Positions 1 to 9,555 of a stretch of DNA of 64,000 nt are shown here, piece by piece. Every line of letters starts with the position of its first letter. Within the stretch, counting starts at the first letter, position 1. Under the pieces are notes generated by a model. The model saw only the letters and a program-made list of their open reading frames with translations, was not told the origin of the DNA and ran no database searches. Origin of the DNA: Domibacillus indicus (GTDB lineage Bacteria; Bacillota; Bacilli; Bacillales; Domibacillaceae); contig NZ_LAJB01000007.1 of the NCBI RefSeq assembly GCF_000970685.1, positions 186,001 to 250,000 of the forward strand, written 5' to 3'. Made by a program: the position numbers and the translations under genes.

Positions 1-478
1 CATTGTCATTTTCTAGTTCACGCTGCAGAATTTTTTCTGCACAGGTTACAGCAAGTTCGACAATCGTCCGTTCCGACCTCTCTACGTTTTTTTCGTATTC
101 TGTTTTCGAAGAGTGGACGATTGACCGTGCTTCGTCAATCAGCGTGCTTACTTCCTGATAACCGGCATTTCGTCCTTCTTCCGAGCCTTGCTGAAAAGCC
201 TGTTCATATGCTTCCTGCTGCAGGCTTGCTTTTTCCTGCTCCCATTGCTGCTGCCAATTTGACGCTTCTGACATGATCCGCTGTTTTTCGGCCTCAGCTT
301 GTTCAATAATCGCTTTTGCCTGACGGTTTGCTTCTTCTAGCACGATTGACCGCTCTGATGAAAAATCGGGAATATCTGCTTCTTCCTGCTCCTTATTCGC
401 ATAAAAAGGCTTGATGCCGATCACCCGCTTCGGGCTTTCAATTACTTTCGGAAACTCGTCTCGAACAAAATTAGACAA
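1..478 (-). CDS. fliH: Flagellar assembly protein FliH (partial, C-terminus outside window)
   Basis: FliH is the cytoplasmic regulator of the flagellar export ATPase FliI. I translated this by hand: about 159 residues are readable, starting LSNFVRDEFPKVIESPKRV. They include a long Glu/Gln/Ala-rich coiled-coil stretch and then a region ending AEKILQRELEND, where the window stops. The start is a TTG (476-478) inside the last codons of fliG, overlapping its stop, with a GGAGGAG ribosome site ten or so bases upstream within fliG. Order fliF-fliG-fliH matches the Bacillus fla/che operon. The identity rests on position plus the typical charged helical composition, because the conserved C-terminal part is mostly outside. 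Confidence 0.9.
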   Translation of the reverse strand, partial: MSNFVRDEFPKVIESPKRVIGIKPFYANKEQEEADIPDFSSERSIVLEEANRQAKAIIEQAEAEKQRIMSEASNWQQQWEQEKASLQQEAYEQAFQQGSEEGRNAGYQEVSTLIDEARSIVHSSKTEYEKNVERSERTIVELAVTCAEKILQRELENDN

Positions 479-1484
479 TGATATCATCTCCTCCACCGCG
501 GGCAATAATGATTTCACCAGTTTCCTCTAAGCGGCGGATGGTTCCCACAATTCGCGATTGTGCTTCCTCAACATCACGAAGCCGGACAGGACCCATGTAC
601 TCCATTTCCTCTTTAAATGTTTCAACCATACGCTGTGACATATTCCGGAAAACAACTTCTCTTACTTCCTCGCTCGATACTTTCAGCGACAGCAGGAGGT
701 CTTCATTTTCACAATCGCGGATAACACGCTGAATCGACCGGTTGTCGAGCGTGACAATATCTTCAAATACAAACATTCGTTTCTTAATTTCTTCAGCCAG
801 CTCGGGATCCTGTATTTCCAGAGCATCGAGAATGGTTTTTTCTGTCGACCGGTCTACACCATTTAAAACTTCTACCACTGCTTCGACGCCGCCTGTTTGT
901 GTGTAATCCTGGGTAACAGTCGAACTTAATTTCCGTTCTAATATTGCTTCAACCTCATTAATAATTTCAGGCGAGGTGCTGTCCATAATGGCAATCCTTT
1001 TTGCAATATCAGCCTGAACCTCCTGTGGAAGCTCTGACAGGATTTGTCCGGCCTGCTGCGGGTCCAGATAAGAAAGAATCAGGGCAATTGTCTGCGGATG
1101 CTCGTTTTGAATAAAGTTTAAGATTTGCCCGGCATCCGCCCGGCGCGCAAAATCAAATGGCCGAACCTGCAAAGAGGATGTTAAACGGTTAATAATGTTT
1201 TGCGCCTGATCCTGGCCCAGTGCTTTTTCAAGTACAGTTTTGGCATATCCAATTCCGCCCTGGGAAATGTAATCCTGTGCCAGCGCAATATTATGAAACT
1301 CTTCAAATACTTCTTCTTTTATATCTGTATCTACTTTTTTTACCCCGGAAATTTCCAGTGTTAACCTCTCAATTTCTTCTTCCGATAAATGTTTATATAC
1401 AGAAGCCGAAGAATCCGGTCCGAGGGAAATAAGCAGAATCGCGGCTTTTTGTTTTCCAGTTAATTTCTTCTCGCGTGCAGCCAT
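471..1484 (-). CDS. fliG: Flagellar motor switch protein FliG
   Basis: FliG is the rotor protein that couples the MS ring (FliF) to the C ring and takes torque from the stator. The 337-residue product has the family length. The N-terminal domain (about 1-100) binds FliF. The conserved EHPQ motif is at 128-131, followed by the armadillo-like middle domain, and the charged C-terminal torque helix region lies at about 240-330. The start has a GGAG ribosome site and sits 12 bases after the fliF stop, so the genes are co-transcribed. The 3' end overlaps the TTG start of fliH. Confidence 0.97.
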   Translation of the reverse strand: MAAREKKLTGKQKAAILLISLGPDSSASVYKHLSEEEIERLTLEISGVKKVDTDIKEEVFEEFHNIALAQDYISQGGIGYAKTVLEKALGQDQAQNIINRLTSSLQVRPFDFARRADAGQILNFIQNEHPQTIALILSYLDPQQAGQILSELPQEVQADIAKRIAIMDSTSPEIINEVEAILERKLSSTVTQDYTQTGGVEAVVEVLNGVDRSTEKTILDALEIQDPELAEEIKKRMFVFEDIVTLDNRSIQRVIRDCENEDLLLSLKVSSEEVREVVFRNMSQRMVETFKEEMEYMGPVRLRDVEEAQSRIVGTIRRLEETGEIIIARGGGDDIIV

Positions 1485-1496
1485 AATAGATCTCTC

Positions 1497-3068
1497 CTAT
1501 TCCTCAGACAGCCATGTGCGCAAAAGCTTCGCAAACTCTTCCGGCTTGTCTTTCGCCATCGTTTCCAATTGCCTGCGCCGTGTGCTGCTCTCTGTTTCAG
1601 TCAGCAGTTCTTCTATATTTTCCTCTGTTACGTCATCTTCAAACTCTTCTTCCTCTTCCTCCCGGCGTCTTCTAACCATCATAAAGATTAATACACCGAT
1701 GATAACAACGAGAATGCCGCCGATGAGATATACCCACCAGGGAATAGTGGAAGCTGGCTCTTCTTCAAACGAAACTTTTCCGTTCAGCTGCTGTACTGAA
1801 ACGGTGATTTTTTCTTCAAGAGCTTGATCCGTTAACTCTGTATTATAGCTTTCGTCAATAGACGTTCTCACGATATTTCCAAGAAGCTGCTGAATATCCT
1901 CTACACTTTGATCCGGCATTGTATTCGGATCATCCGGTGTCGGCGGTTCAACCATGACTTGAATGCCTAAATCCCGGATTTTATATGGACTTTCCGTAAT
2001 TTCACGGCGGATCCGGTTTACTTCATTGTTGATTGTTTCTTCTGTCCGCTCATAGTCTCCGCTGCCTGTGGCTCCTTCAAGATAAGTAGCTGTATCTCCT
2101 GCGTCTTCTGCCTGCGGAATACCTCCTGCACCGGCTGCATCGCCTGTGTAGGTTTCAGTAATTCGCTGAGCGCTGATTTGAATGCCTTCCATGTTTTCTT
2201 CATCAACCGGCTCTACCAGATTCTCTTCTCTGTTTTCCTGAGTAAAGTCGATATCAGCTGTTACTGTCGCAACTACTTTGTCATTGCCCATCAAGGCACC
2301 AAGCATACTTTGAACCTGGCGCTGCACATCACGCTCTACCTGTTTCTTTACAGCCATTTGCTGTTCAAAGGAATCACCTGAACTGCTGCCGCTGCCGGCC
2401 ATATCATAATACTCAAAATTCTGGTTCATAATGGCGATATTTTCAGTTGGCAGATTCGGCACGCTTTTTGAAACCAAATGATAAAGCGATTTAATTTGCT
2501 TTTCATCAAATTGATAGCCCGGCTCTGTATTCAGCACAATGGATGCAGATGCCTGTTCCGCTTCTTCCGTAACAAAAATCTGTTCCTGGGGAAGATTGAT
2601 CATGACATTGGCATCTTTTACTCCGTCAATTCCCTCGATCAATGTTCCGAGCTCTGTCTGCATTGCATCCAGCTTTAATACATTAAACTCGTTATCTGTC
2701 ATACCAAACCCGGCATTTTGGCTGAAAAAGCTATAATCAATTTTGCCGGATTGCGGAAGTCCTTCAGCTGCTAAATCTACTTTCAGGGTGTCTACCGACT
2801 CTTCGGGAACGAGAATCCCTGTCCCGCCTTCTGTAATTTCATATGGAATGCCCCGTCCATCCAAGTTTTCTTTTACCGCACCAATTTCCGAAGGGGAAAG
2901 TTCACTATAGAGCGGAGCCATTGTTGTTCTTGTCGCAAAATAAACGATTAGTGACAAGGCAAGAATGAAAAAGAAAAAGAAGGCGGTTCCGACTATTTTT
3001 TGCTTTTTCGATCGCGTATTCCAATATTCTTTTATTCTAGCAAGCTGCTGTTTGATAGTTTCGTTCAT
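1497..3068 (-). CDS. fliF: Flagellar MS-ring protein FliF
   Basis: FliF forms the membrane MS ring on which the flagellar basal body and export gate are built. The 523-residue protein has an N-terminal transmembrane helix at about 25-47 and a second near 440-465 (IPWWVYLIGGILVVIIG). Between them lies the large extracytoplasmic ring-building region. A cytoplasmic acidic tail ends in LLRTWLSEE, the part that binds FliG. The length is that of Bacillus FliF. It lies between fliE and fliG, and the start is preceded by a G-rich ribosome site. Confidence 0.97.
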   Translation of the reverse strand: MNETIKQQLARIKEYWNTRSKKQKIVGTAFFFFFILALSLIVYFATRTTMAPLYSELSPSEIGAVKENLDGRGIPYEITEGGTGILVPEESVDTLKVDLAAEGLPQSGKIDYSFFSQNAGFGMTDNEFNVLKLDAMQTELGTLIEGIDGVKDANVMINLPQEQIFVTEEAEQASASIVLNTEPGYQFDEKQIKSLYHLVSKSVPNLPTENIAIMNQNFEYYDMAGSGSSSGDSFEQQMAVKKQVERDVQRQVQSMLGALMGNDKVVATVTADIDFTQENREENLVEPVDEENMEGIQISAQRITETYTGDAAGAGGIPQAEDAGDTATYLEGATGSGDYERTEETINNEVNRIRREITESPYKIRDLGIQVMVEPPTPDDPNTMPDQSVEDIQQLLGNIVRTSIDESYNTELTDQALEEKITVSVQQLNGKVSFEEEPASTIPWWVYLIGGILVVIIGVLIFMMVRRRREEEEEEFEDDVTEENIEELLTETESSTRRRQLETMAKDKPEEFAKLLRTWLSEE

Positions 3069-3101
3069 TACAATCCCCCGGTCACTTCAATACCTTCTAC
3101 A

Positions 3102-3407
3102 TTACATTTGCATCCGCATGATTTCTTGATATGCTTCAACGGCTTTGTTACGCATTTCCAGCGTTAACTGCATCGTTATTCCCGATTTTTGAGCCGCTGA
3201 CATTACCTGGTGTATATCAACGTTTTCTCCGTTAATCATTTTTGTTGTCAGTGAATTGGACTCTGCTTCTGTTTTCATTACATCATTTAGTGCATCTTTT
3301 AAAAAATTACCGAAATTCTGCTGAGATTCAGCTGGAGTTGCGGCTTTTTTTACACTGCCCGGTTCTATCATTGCTGATGAGACGGCATTCAATGCTTCTA
3401 TAGCCAT
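3102..3407 (-). CDS. fliE: Flagellar hook-basal body protein FliE
   Basis: FliE is the small adaptor joining the MS ring to the proximal rod (FlgB/FlgC). The 101-residue product has a disordered N-terminus with GSVKKAATPAES, then the conserved FGNFLKDALNDV segment and the C-terminal motif around MQLTLEMRNKAVEAYQEIMRMQM typical of the family. A GGAG ribosome site lies 9 bases before the ATG. It is placed between flgC and fliF as in other Bacillus species. Confidence 0.96.
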   Translation of the reverse strand: MAIEALNAVSSAMIEPGSVKKAATPAESQQNFGNFLKDALNDVMKTEAESNSLTTKMINGENVDIHQVMSAAQKSGITMQLTLEMRNKAVEAYQEIMRMQM

Positions 3408-3420
3408 TTACTTCATCTCC

Positions 3421-3867
3421 TTATTTTCCAATTTCCAGCGCTTTTGTCATCATTGCTTTTGACGCGTTAAATACCGTTACATTTGCTTCATAGGAACGGG
3501 TCGCACTCATTAAGTCCACCATTTCGCGCAAAGGGTCCACGTTTGGCATATTAACGTAGCCTTCTTCATTTGCATCCGGGTGCTCAGGATCGTAAACGAG
3601 CTTGTTGGGCGTTTCTGTATCCTCAACAATCCTAGTTACTTTTACTCCGCCGCCAGCTTCCTGGCGGTTGGCCGCTGCCTGCAAAAAAGTTGAAAAAGAG
3701 CCTTCCTTTGGCTGCATCACAACAGATTTACGCTGGTATGGCTGCCATTCTCCATCAACCAATTTGGCTCTTGTTGATTCGGCATTCGCCATATTGGATG
3801 ATACAACGTCCATCCGAAGCCGCTGGGCCGTCAAAGCAGACGCGGTAATATTCATGCCATTAAACAT
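3421..3867 (-). CDS. flgC: Flagellar basal-body rod protein FlgC
   Basis: FlgC is a proximal rod subunit secreted through the flagellar export apparatus. The N-terminal rod signature SALTAQRLRMDVVSSNMAN and the C-terminal EMVDLMSATRSYEANVTVFN segment are both present, and at 148 residues it is close to the family length. I chose the ATG at 3867 rather than an in-frame GTG at 3873. The GGAGG ribosome site is 9 bases from the ATG but only 3 from the GTG. The ribosome site lies inside the end of flgB, so translation is probably coupled. Confidence 0.95.
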   Translation of the reverse strand: MFNGMNITASALTAQRLRMDVVSSNMANAESTRAKLVDGEWQPYQRKSVVMQPKEGSFSTFLQAAANRQEAGGGVKVTRIVEDTETPNKLVYDPEHPDANEEGYVNMPNVDPLREMVDLMSATRSYEANVTVFNASKAMMTKALEIGK

Positions 3868-3869
3868 TA

Positions 3870-4265
3870 TCACCGGCCTCCTTTAATAATATTTGACAGC
3901 GATGCATACTTGGAACTCAGCCGGTCCGTGAGCGCATTATAATAAATCTGATTTTCAGCCATTTCCGACATTTCCGAATCTAAATCGACACTGTTGCCAC
4001 TTTCGTTATAGGCCACATTGCGCGCCGTTATGACCGGACCGCTTGATTGCGCGGAAAATGTAAAATGTCTTTTGTCTGTCCGGTAATTTTGAAAGTCATT
4101 TTTACTATCTTCTAATATTTTCTTAAAATCCACATCTTTAGCCTTATAATTTGGCGTGTCGACATTGGCAATATTGTTCGCAATTGTTTTTTGCCGTAAA
4201 GATGCATAGTCCAAACCTCGTTCTAAAGACGTTATTGAGTTTGAAAACAGGTTCAATTCGCCCAC
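3870..4265 (-). CDS. flgB: Flagellar basal-body rod protein FlgB
   Basis: FlgB is a proximal rod protein and the first gene of the fla/che operon. The 131-residue product shows the rod-protein N-terminal motif LRQKTIANNIANVDTPNYKA and a C-terminal heptad-like region (MAENQIYYNALTDRLSSKY) that pairs with it in the rod. Its upstream region carries a sigma-A-like promoter and, just before it, the codY terminator, so the flagellar operon starts here rather than as read-through from codY. Confidence 0.96.
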   Translation of the reverse strand: MGELNLFSNSITSLERGLDYASLRQKTIANNIANVDTPNYKAKDVDFKKILEDSKNDFQNYRTDKRHFTFSAQSSGPVITARNVAYNESGNSVDLDSEMSEMAENQIYYNALTDRLSSKYASLSNIIKGGR

Positions 4266-4323
4266 TCCATTTTTATTAAATAGTTAATTTTTATCTGCAC
4301 TTAAAGAAATATAACATAAAAGT

Positions 4324-4338
4324 CATTTTCCGACACTA
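4324..4338 (-). promoter_or_regulatory. Possible CodY box upstream of flgB
   Basis: The minus strand reads TAGTGTCGGAAAATG, matching 10 of 15 positions of the CodY consensus AATTTTCWGAAAATT. CodY is known to repress the fla/che operon in B. subtilis. Five mismatches is within the range of functional sites but also arises by chance in AT-rich DNA, so this is weak. Confidence 0.3.
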
Positions 4339-4410
4339 TTCTTAACAAAAATAACAAAAAAATTTCACGACTTATAAATCCGAGTCGCAAAATGTCATAA
4401 ACTTATAATT

Positions 4411-4438
4411 ATTATACATTGTTGTTAACTTTTGTACA
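4411..4438 (-). promoter_or_regulatory. Candidate sigma-A promoter of the fla/che operon
   Basis: On the minus strand TGTACA (4/6 to the -35 consensus) is followed after 16 bases by a perfect TATAAT. This lies 146 bases upstream of flgB and directly after the codY terminator, where the vegetative fla/che promoter is found in Bacillus. Confidence 0.6.
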
Positions 4439-4449
4439 TAAAAAAAATT

Positions 4450-4482
4450 AAAAAAACGCCAGCGGATGGGGGTTCCACTGGC
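4450..4482 (-). terminator. Intrinsic terminator of the codY operon
   Basis: The minus strand forms GCCAGTGGA / TCCGCTGGC (one G-T pair) around a 7-base loop, followed by a run of seven T. It ends 10 bases after the codY stop and separates codY from the flagellar operon. Confidence 0.9.
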
Positions 4483-4492
4483 ATTGTAAAAT

Positions 4493-5272
4493 TTAGTTGG
4501 ATTTCAATTTTTCCAATTCCATCAAGAATTTATTATTTAATACTTTAATATACGTTCCTTTCATTCCGAGAGAACGCGACTCAATAACACCGGCACTTTC
4601 AAGTTTGCGAAGGGCGTTTACGATAACTGAGCGGGTAATCCCGACACGGTCGGCAATTTTCGAAGCAACGAGTAGGCCTTCTTTCCCATCAAGTTCTTCA
4701 AAAATATGTTCAATCGCTTCAAGTTCACTGTACGAAAGTGAGCTGATCGCCATTTGAACTACCGCTTTGCTGCGGGCTTCTTCCTGCATTTCCTCTGACT
4801 TTTCACGTAAAATCTCCATTCCAACTACTGTTGCCCCGTACTCAGCCAAAATTAAATCATCATCGTGAAATTGTTCTTCCAGCCGTGCAAGCACAAGAGT
4901 TCCAAGTCTTTCGCCCGCTCCTATAATAGGAACAATAGTCGTTAAACCGTTTTGAAATAATTCCTTGTTTTCAACCGGAAACGCTGTATACTCGCTGTTT
5001 ACATCCAGATTCGAGGATGTTTCTGTTACGTTAAATAAGTTTTTTGTGTATTTTTCAGGGAACTGGCGTTCTACAAGCATCTGCTTCATTCGTTCATTTT
5101 CAATTTGCTGGTTGACTCCAAATCCAAGCAGCTTGCCGCGGCGGCTGACAACGAAAATATTTGCTTCAATCACTTCAGAAAGAGATTCAGCCATCTCTTT
5201 AAAGTTCACTGTTTTGCCTGCTGCATTTTGAAGCATTTTGTTTATTTTTCTTGTTTTAGCCAAAAGATTCAT
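4493..5272 (-). CDS. codY: Global transcriptional regulator CodY
   Basis: CodY senses GTP and branched-chain amino acids and represses stationary-phase, nutrient uptake and motility genes. The 259 residues equal the B. subtilis length. The N-terminal GAF domain (about 1-155) begins [15 protein letters not shown]. The C-terminal winged helix carries the recognition helix in [20 protein letters not shown], followed by the wing [15 protein letters not shown] precedes the ATG. It ends the xerC-hslV-hslU-codY operon as in Bacillus and precedes the flagellar operon that it controls in B. subtilis. Confidence 0.98.
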   Translation of the reverse strand: MNLLAKTRKINKMLQNAAGKTVNFKEMAESLSEVIEANIFVVSRRGKLLGFGVNQQIENERMKQMLVERQFPEKYTKNLFNVTETSSNLDVNSEYTAFPVENKELFQNGLTTIVPIIGAGERLGTLVLARLEEQFHDDDLILAEYGATVVGMEILREKSEEMQEEARSKAVVQMAISSLSYSELEAIEHIFEELDGKEGLLVASKIADRVGITRSVIVNALRKLESAGVIESRSLGMKGTYIKVLNNKFLMELEKLKSN

Positions 5273-5292
5273 GATGTATTTCCTCCGATTGA

Positions 5293-6699
5293 TTATAAAA
5301 TAAATTCGCGTAAATCTTTGTTTTGTGAAATGGCAGATAATTTTTCATCTACATACTGAGGCGTTATTGTAATGGTCTCCATCGTAATATCCGGTGCTTC
5401 GAATGATAAATCTTCAAGCAGCTTTTCCATAATAGTATGAAGACGCCGCGCTCCGATGTTATCTGTTTCGCCATTAACATGAAAAGCAATTTCAGCCAGG
5501 CGGCGGACCGCTTCCCCGGTAAACTCAATGCGTATGCCTTCTGTTTCAAGCAACGCTTTGTACTGCTTAAGCAGCGCATTGTCAGGTTCAACTAAAATAC
5601 GGACAAAATCATCTGTTGATAATTTTTCGAGCTCGACCCGGATCGGAAAACGCCCTTGCAGCTCCGGAATTAAATCCGACGGCTTCGACATATGAAACGC
5701 TCCAGCGGCAATAAACAAAATATAGTCTGTTTTCACAGCTCCATACTTTGTAACAATAGTAGAGCCTTCCACAATTGGCAAAATATCACGCTGCACGCCT
5801 TCGCGCGAAACGTTCGCCCCCGACTGCGCGCCGCCTTTCGCTGCAATTTTATCTACTTCATCGATAAAGATAATACCAGTCTGTTCTGCACGCCGGACAG
5901 CCTCCTGTGTTACTTCATCCATATCAATCAGCTTTTGGGCTTCTTCCTGCTCTAAAACCGGACGGGCATCTCGTACAGTGAGTTTTTTCTTTTTTTTCTT
6001 TTTTGGTATAAGGCCGCCGAGTGCATCCTGCATGTTCATCCCCATTTGCTCCATTCCTGAGCCCTGGAATAAGTCAAACATAGAAGGCGGCTGCTCTTCT
6101 ACCTCAACAGTGATGATTTCGTTTTCAAGTTCTCCATCTGAAAGCTTTTGCTCAACAACACGCCGCTTTTCGTAAAGGGACATATCCTCCGTAGGCTCCT
6201 CAGCTTCCTCCTGCTGCCCGCCGCCTCCAAAAAGCATTTCAAACGGGTTTTTAACAGAGGCTCCTTTTTTGCGCGACGGGACAAGTAGTTCAACAAGCCG
6301 GCGGTTTGCTGCTTCTTTGGCAGGTTCACGCACCTCAGCCATTTTCTCTTCCTTAACGAGCCGGACAGCTGTTTCAGCCAAATCCCGCACCATGGATTCT
6401 ACATCTCTTCCAACATAACCGACTTCCGTAAACTTGGTGGCCTCCACTTTAATAAACGGCGCCCCGGCAAGTTTGGCCATACGGCGGGCAATTTCTGTTT
6501 TTCCGACACCGGTCGGTCCAATCATTAAGATATTTTTCGGAATGACTTCATCCTGGATTGAGCTGTCAAGCAAGCTCCGGCGGTAACGGTTGCGCAGTGC
6601 AACAGCAACAGCTTTTTTCGCTTCTTTCTGCCCAACTATATACTGGTCCAGACGCTCCACAATTTGACGGGGTGTTAAATTGATTCCATTTGCCTTCAT
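5293..6699 (-). CDS. hslU: HslU/ClpY unfoldase ATPase subunit
   Basis: This AAA+ ring ATPase unfolds substrates for the HslV protease. Walker A GPTGVGKT is at residues 61-68, and Walker [13 protein letters not shown] lies at about 275-286. The C-terminal tail ending DLREFIL is the segment that docks into HslV and activates it. The 468-residue length is normal. The I domain contains a run of seven lysines at 5983-6003, coded by A-rich codons with two A AAA AAG slippery heptamers. It follows hslV by 11 bases and precedes codY. Confidence 0.97.
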   Translation of the reverse strand: MKANGINLTPRQIVERLDQYIVGQKEAKKAVAVALRNRYRRSLLDSSIQDEVIPKNILMIGPTGVGKTEIARRMAKLAGAPFIKVEATKFTEVGYVGRDVESMVRDLAETAVRLVKEEKMAEVREPAKEAANRRLVELLVPSRKKGASVKNPFEMLFGGGGQQEEAEEPTEDMSLYEKRRVVEQKLSDGELENEIITVEVEEQPPSMFDLFQGSGMEQMGMNMQDALGGLIPKKKKKKKLTVRDARPVLEQEEAQKLIDMDEVTQEAVRRAEQTGIIFIDEVDKIAAKGGAQSGANVSREGVQRDILPIVEGSTIVTKYGAVKTDYILFIAAGAFHMSKPSDLIPELQGRFPIRVELEKLSTDDFVRILVEPDNALLKQYKALLETEGIRIEFTGEAVRRLAEIAFHVNGETDNIGARRLHTIMEKLLEDLSFEAPDITMETITITPQYVDEKLSAISQNKDLREFIL

Positions 6700-6710
6700 C
6701 TTTCCACTCC

Positions 6711-7253
6711 TCAGCCCAGTTCTTCCACAATAATATTATGGTTTGTATATACACATATATCCGCCGCCGTTTTTAGTGCGGCTTCCGCAATTTCTGCTGC
6801 TGACAATTGAACGGCATACTGTTTTAACGCCCGTCCTGCAGACAGAGCATAATTCCCGCCGGACCCAATTGCCAGAATGCCGTCATCTGGTTCAATAACC
6901 TCTCCGGTTCCAGATACAAGCAGTAAATGGTCTTTGTCCATTACAATGAGCATCGCTTCTAAGCGGCGAAGCATTTTATCGGTCCGCCATTCCTTTGCAA
7001 GCTCTACGGCCGCTCGCTGCAGATTCCCGCTGTACTCATTTAATTTTTTTTCAAACAGCTCAAATAGTGTAAATGCATCTGCTACAGACCCCGCAAAGCC
7101 AGCCACTACTTTTCCATTAAAAAGGCGGCGCACTTTTTTGGCGGTATGCTTCATCACAACAGCGTTTCCAAATGTCACCTGGCCATCCCCTGCCATAGCA
7201 GAAGACCCATTATGCTTTACTGCGAATATCGTTGTCGCATGAAATTGTCCCAA
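6711..7253 (-). CDS. hslV: HslV/ClpQ peptidase subunit
   Basis: HslV is the proteasome-like peptidase partner of HslU. The product begins [16 protein letters not shown]. Thr7-Thr8 align with the catalytic N-terminal Thr1-Thr2 of classical HslV, so the first six residues must be removed or the enzyme must work with an extension. B. subtilis ClpQ has MSSF here and uses an N-terminal Ser, which is absent in this protein. The start codon is TTG with a GGAG ribosome site about 10 bases upstream. The conserved [11 protein letters not shown] and [14 protein letters not shown] segments are present, and the length of 180 is typical. Confidence 0.96.
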   Translation of the reverse strand: MGQFHATTIFAVKHNGSSAMAGDGQVTFGNAVVMKHTAKKVRRLFNGKVVAGFAGSVADAFTLFELFEKKLNEYSGNLQRAAVELAKEWRTDKMLRRLEAMLIVMDKDHLLLVSGTGEVIEPDDGILAIGSGGNYALSAGRALKQYAVQLSAAEIAEAALKTAADICVYTNHNIIVEELG

Positions 7254-7268
7254 TCTATTTTCTCTCCT

Positions 7269-8168
7269 TTATGCACGCGGATGATGGTTTCGATATGTAT
7301 GCTGAAGGTGCTCTTTCGTAATGTGCGTGTACATTTGAGTGGATGACAGGCTGGCATGACCCAGCAGCTCCTGCACCGTCCGCATATCCGCACCGTTATT
7401 TAACATATGGGTGGCAAATGTATGCCTTAGCATATGCGGATGAATTTTTCCCGATAACGATGCTTTTTGAATCAGTCCATTTAATACATGGCGGATGCCT
7501 CCGGTTGTAATAGGCGCACCCCTGAAATTAACAAACAGCTTTCTGTGCGCTGTTTGTTTCATCAAAAAAGGCCTGCTGTTTTTCAAGTAGCTTTCCACCG
7601 CTTCTGCAGCAAAACCTCCGTACGGCACATACCGTTCTTTGCCCCCTTTTCCGTGGACAAGCAGAACTCCAAGCCGCATGTCAAGGTCTGGCAATTCCAG
7701 GCCGGCACACTCACTCACCCGGATGCCGGTTCCATACAGCACTTCAAGCAGGGCACGATTTCGAACAGAGAGGGCATCCGTTCCCTCCACCGTGCTGAAT
7801 AATTCCTGCATCTCTTCTTCATAAAAAAAAGAGGGAAGTTTTTTTGCTCCTTTTGGACGGTGCACCAGCAGGAAAGGATTTTCTTCCACCACGTTTTCCC
7901 TCATTAAAAAGCGGTAAAACCCGCGGAGAGCAGATATTTTTCGCGAAACAGAAGCACGAGCCATTTTCTTTTCATGAAGCAGCGTTAAAAACAAACGAGC
8001 TTCCTGGTGTGTTACATCCTTCAAATCCTTTAGCTGCTGCTCATCCATAAACACAAAAAAGTGCTCCAGATCATCACGATAGCTTTTTATCGTGTGAACA
8101 GAGCTGTTTTTTTCAATTTGTAAATAAGCAAAATACGAATCCGTATAATTTTTGAAAAGTTTAGACAT
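7269..8168 (-). CDS. xerC: Tyrosine recombinase XerC (CodV)
   Basis: XerC acts with XerD at dif to resolve chromosome dimers. The 299-residue protein has an N-terminal SAM-like core-binding domain (about 5-95) and a C-terminal catalytic domain with the full active set: Arg150, Lys174, His245, Arg248, His271 and nucleophile Tyr280 in STQMYTHI. The ATG follows GAGGTGGGAAA. It heads the xerC-hslV-hslU-codY gene cluster typical of Bacillus. I found no dif site in this window. Confidence 0.97.
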   Translation of the reverse strand: MSKLFKNYTDSYFAYLQIEKNSSVHTIKSYRDDLEHFFVFMDEQQLKDLKDVTHQEARLFLTLLHEKKMARASVSRKISALRGFYRFLMRENVVEENPFLLVHRPKGAKKLPSFFYEEEMQELFSTVEGTDALSVRNRALLEVLYGTGIRVSECAGLELPDLDMRLGVLLVHGKGGKERYVPYGGFAAEAVESYLKNSRPFLMKQTAHRKLFVNFRGAPITTGGIRHVLNGLIQKASLSGKIHPHMLRHTFATHMLNNGADMRTVQELLGHASLSSTQMYTHITKEHLQHTYRNHHPRA

Positions 8169-8180
8169 TTTCCCACCTCA

Positions 8181-8220
8181 TAAAAGGGCTACTAAATGAT
8201 AACATAAGTTAGCAGCCCTT
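8181..8220 (-). terminator. Probable terminator of trmFO
   Basis: The minus strand has AAGGGCTGCTAA and TTAGTAGCCCTT arms (one G-T pair) around a 13-base loop, followed by TTTAT. It lies between the trmFO stop and the xerC ribosome site, so it may also reduce read-through into xerC. Confidence 0.55.
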
Positions 8221-8230
8221 CGCAAGAAAT

Positions 8231-9535
8231 TTACAAACTTTTCGAAAAAGTTTGAATTGTTTCTAAAGCACGCCCAGCAAGTGCTTCATATCGTTCTTTT
8301 TTCCCTTTAATTTTGACCGGCAATGCTGGAAACAAACCAAAGTTCGCATTCATCGGCTGAAAATTATCAGGTGAAGTATGAGTAATATAGTGGGCCATAC
8401 CGCCAATAGCCGTTTCCTGCGGTGCTGTGACAGGGTCTTTGCCCAGGGCAATTCTGGCAGCGTTAATGCCTGCCATTAAACCGCTCGCCGCTGATTCCAC
8501 ATACCCTTCCACCCCCGTCATTTGTCCGGCGAAAAACAGGTTTGGCCGATCTTTCAGCTGATATGTCGGCAACAGTGCTTTCGGTGAATTAATAAAGGTA
8601 TTTCGGTGCATAACCCCATAACGAACGATCTCGACATTTTCGAGGCCTGGAATAAGCTGAAGCACTTCTTTCTGCGGTCCCCATTTTAAATGAGTTTGAA
8701 AGCCTACAATATTATAAAGTGTTCCGGCCGCATTGTCCTGGCGAAGCTGAACGACTGCATATGGGCGTTTTCCAGTCCGCGGATCTTCAAGCCCTACCGG
8801 TTTCATCGGTCCGAACAGCATGGTTTTTTTTCCTCTGCCGGCCATTACTTCGATTGGCATGCATCCTTCGAAAAAGATTTCCTTTTCAAATTCTTTTAAA
8901 GGCACTGTTTCCGCGGAAATAAGGGCTTCATAGAAACGGTCAAATTCTTCTTCATTCATCGGGCAGTTTAAATAAGCTGCTTCTCCTTTGTCATAACGTG
9001 ACTTTAAATACGCTACGTCCATATTAATGCTGTCTTTCTCAACAATTGGTGCAGCTGCATCATAAAAATATAAGTATTCTTCGCCTGTCAGTGCCTTAAT
9101 TCTTTCAGCAAGGCCGCTCGTTGTTAATGGCCCTGTCGCAATAACGGTAATCCCTTCTGGAATTTCGGTTACTTCTTCATTAATAACTGTTACATTTGGG
9201 TGGTTTTTTACCCGCTCCGTTACATGTCCCGCAAATTCATGCCGGTCCACCGCGAGAGCTCCGCCAGCCGGAACCGCACATGCATCAGCAGAGCTGATAA
9301 TTACGGAATTTAAACGGCGCATTTCTTCTTTTAATACACCGACTGCATTTGTCAGGCCATTTGCACGCAATGAATTGCTGCAGACCAGCTCGGCAAATTT
9401 ATCTGTATGGTGGGCCGGCGTTTGCTTGACAGGTCGCATCTCATATAAACGAACCTGAAGACCGCGCTCGGCAATTTGAAAAGCGGCCTCGCTTCCCGCA
9501 AGCCCGGCTCCGATAACATTAATTGATTGAGTCAT
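8231..9535 (-). CDS. trmFO: tRNA (uracil-54) methyltransferase TrmFO, folate and FAD dependent
   Basis: TrmFO makes ribothymidine at position 54 of tRNA using methylenetetrahydrofolate and reduced FAD. The N-terminal dinucleotide-binding motif [17 protein letters not shown] begins at about residue 9. The family segments [22 protein letters not shown] and the C-terminal FAD-binding [20 protein letters not shown] are clear. At 434 residues it has the usual length. It sits between topA and xerC as in B. subtilis (formerly gid). Confidence 0.97.
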   Translation of the reverse strand: MTQSINVIGAGLAGSEAAFQIAERGLQVRLYEMRPVKQTPAHHTDKFAELVCSNSLRANGLTNAVGVLKEEMRRLNSVIISSADACAVPAGGALAVDRHEFAGHVTERVKNHPNVTVINEEVTEIPEGITVIATGPLTTSGLAERIKALTGEEYLYFYDAAAPIVEKDSINMDVAYLKSRYDKGEAAYLNCPMNEEEFDRFYEALISAETVPLKEFEKEIFFEGCMPIEVMAGRGKKTMLFGPMKPVGLEDPRTGKRPYAVVQLRQDNAAGTLYNIVGFQTHLKWGPQKEVLQLIPGLENVEIVRYGVMHRNTFINSPKALLPTYQLKDRPNLFFAGQMTGVEGYVESAASGLMAGINAARIALGKDPVTAPQETAIGGMAHYITHTSPDNFQPMNANFGLFPALPVKIKGKKERYEALAGRALETIQTFSKSL

Positions 9536-9555
9536 TTTATTTCCCCCTGCTTTAA

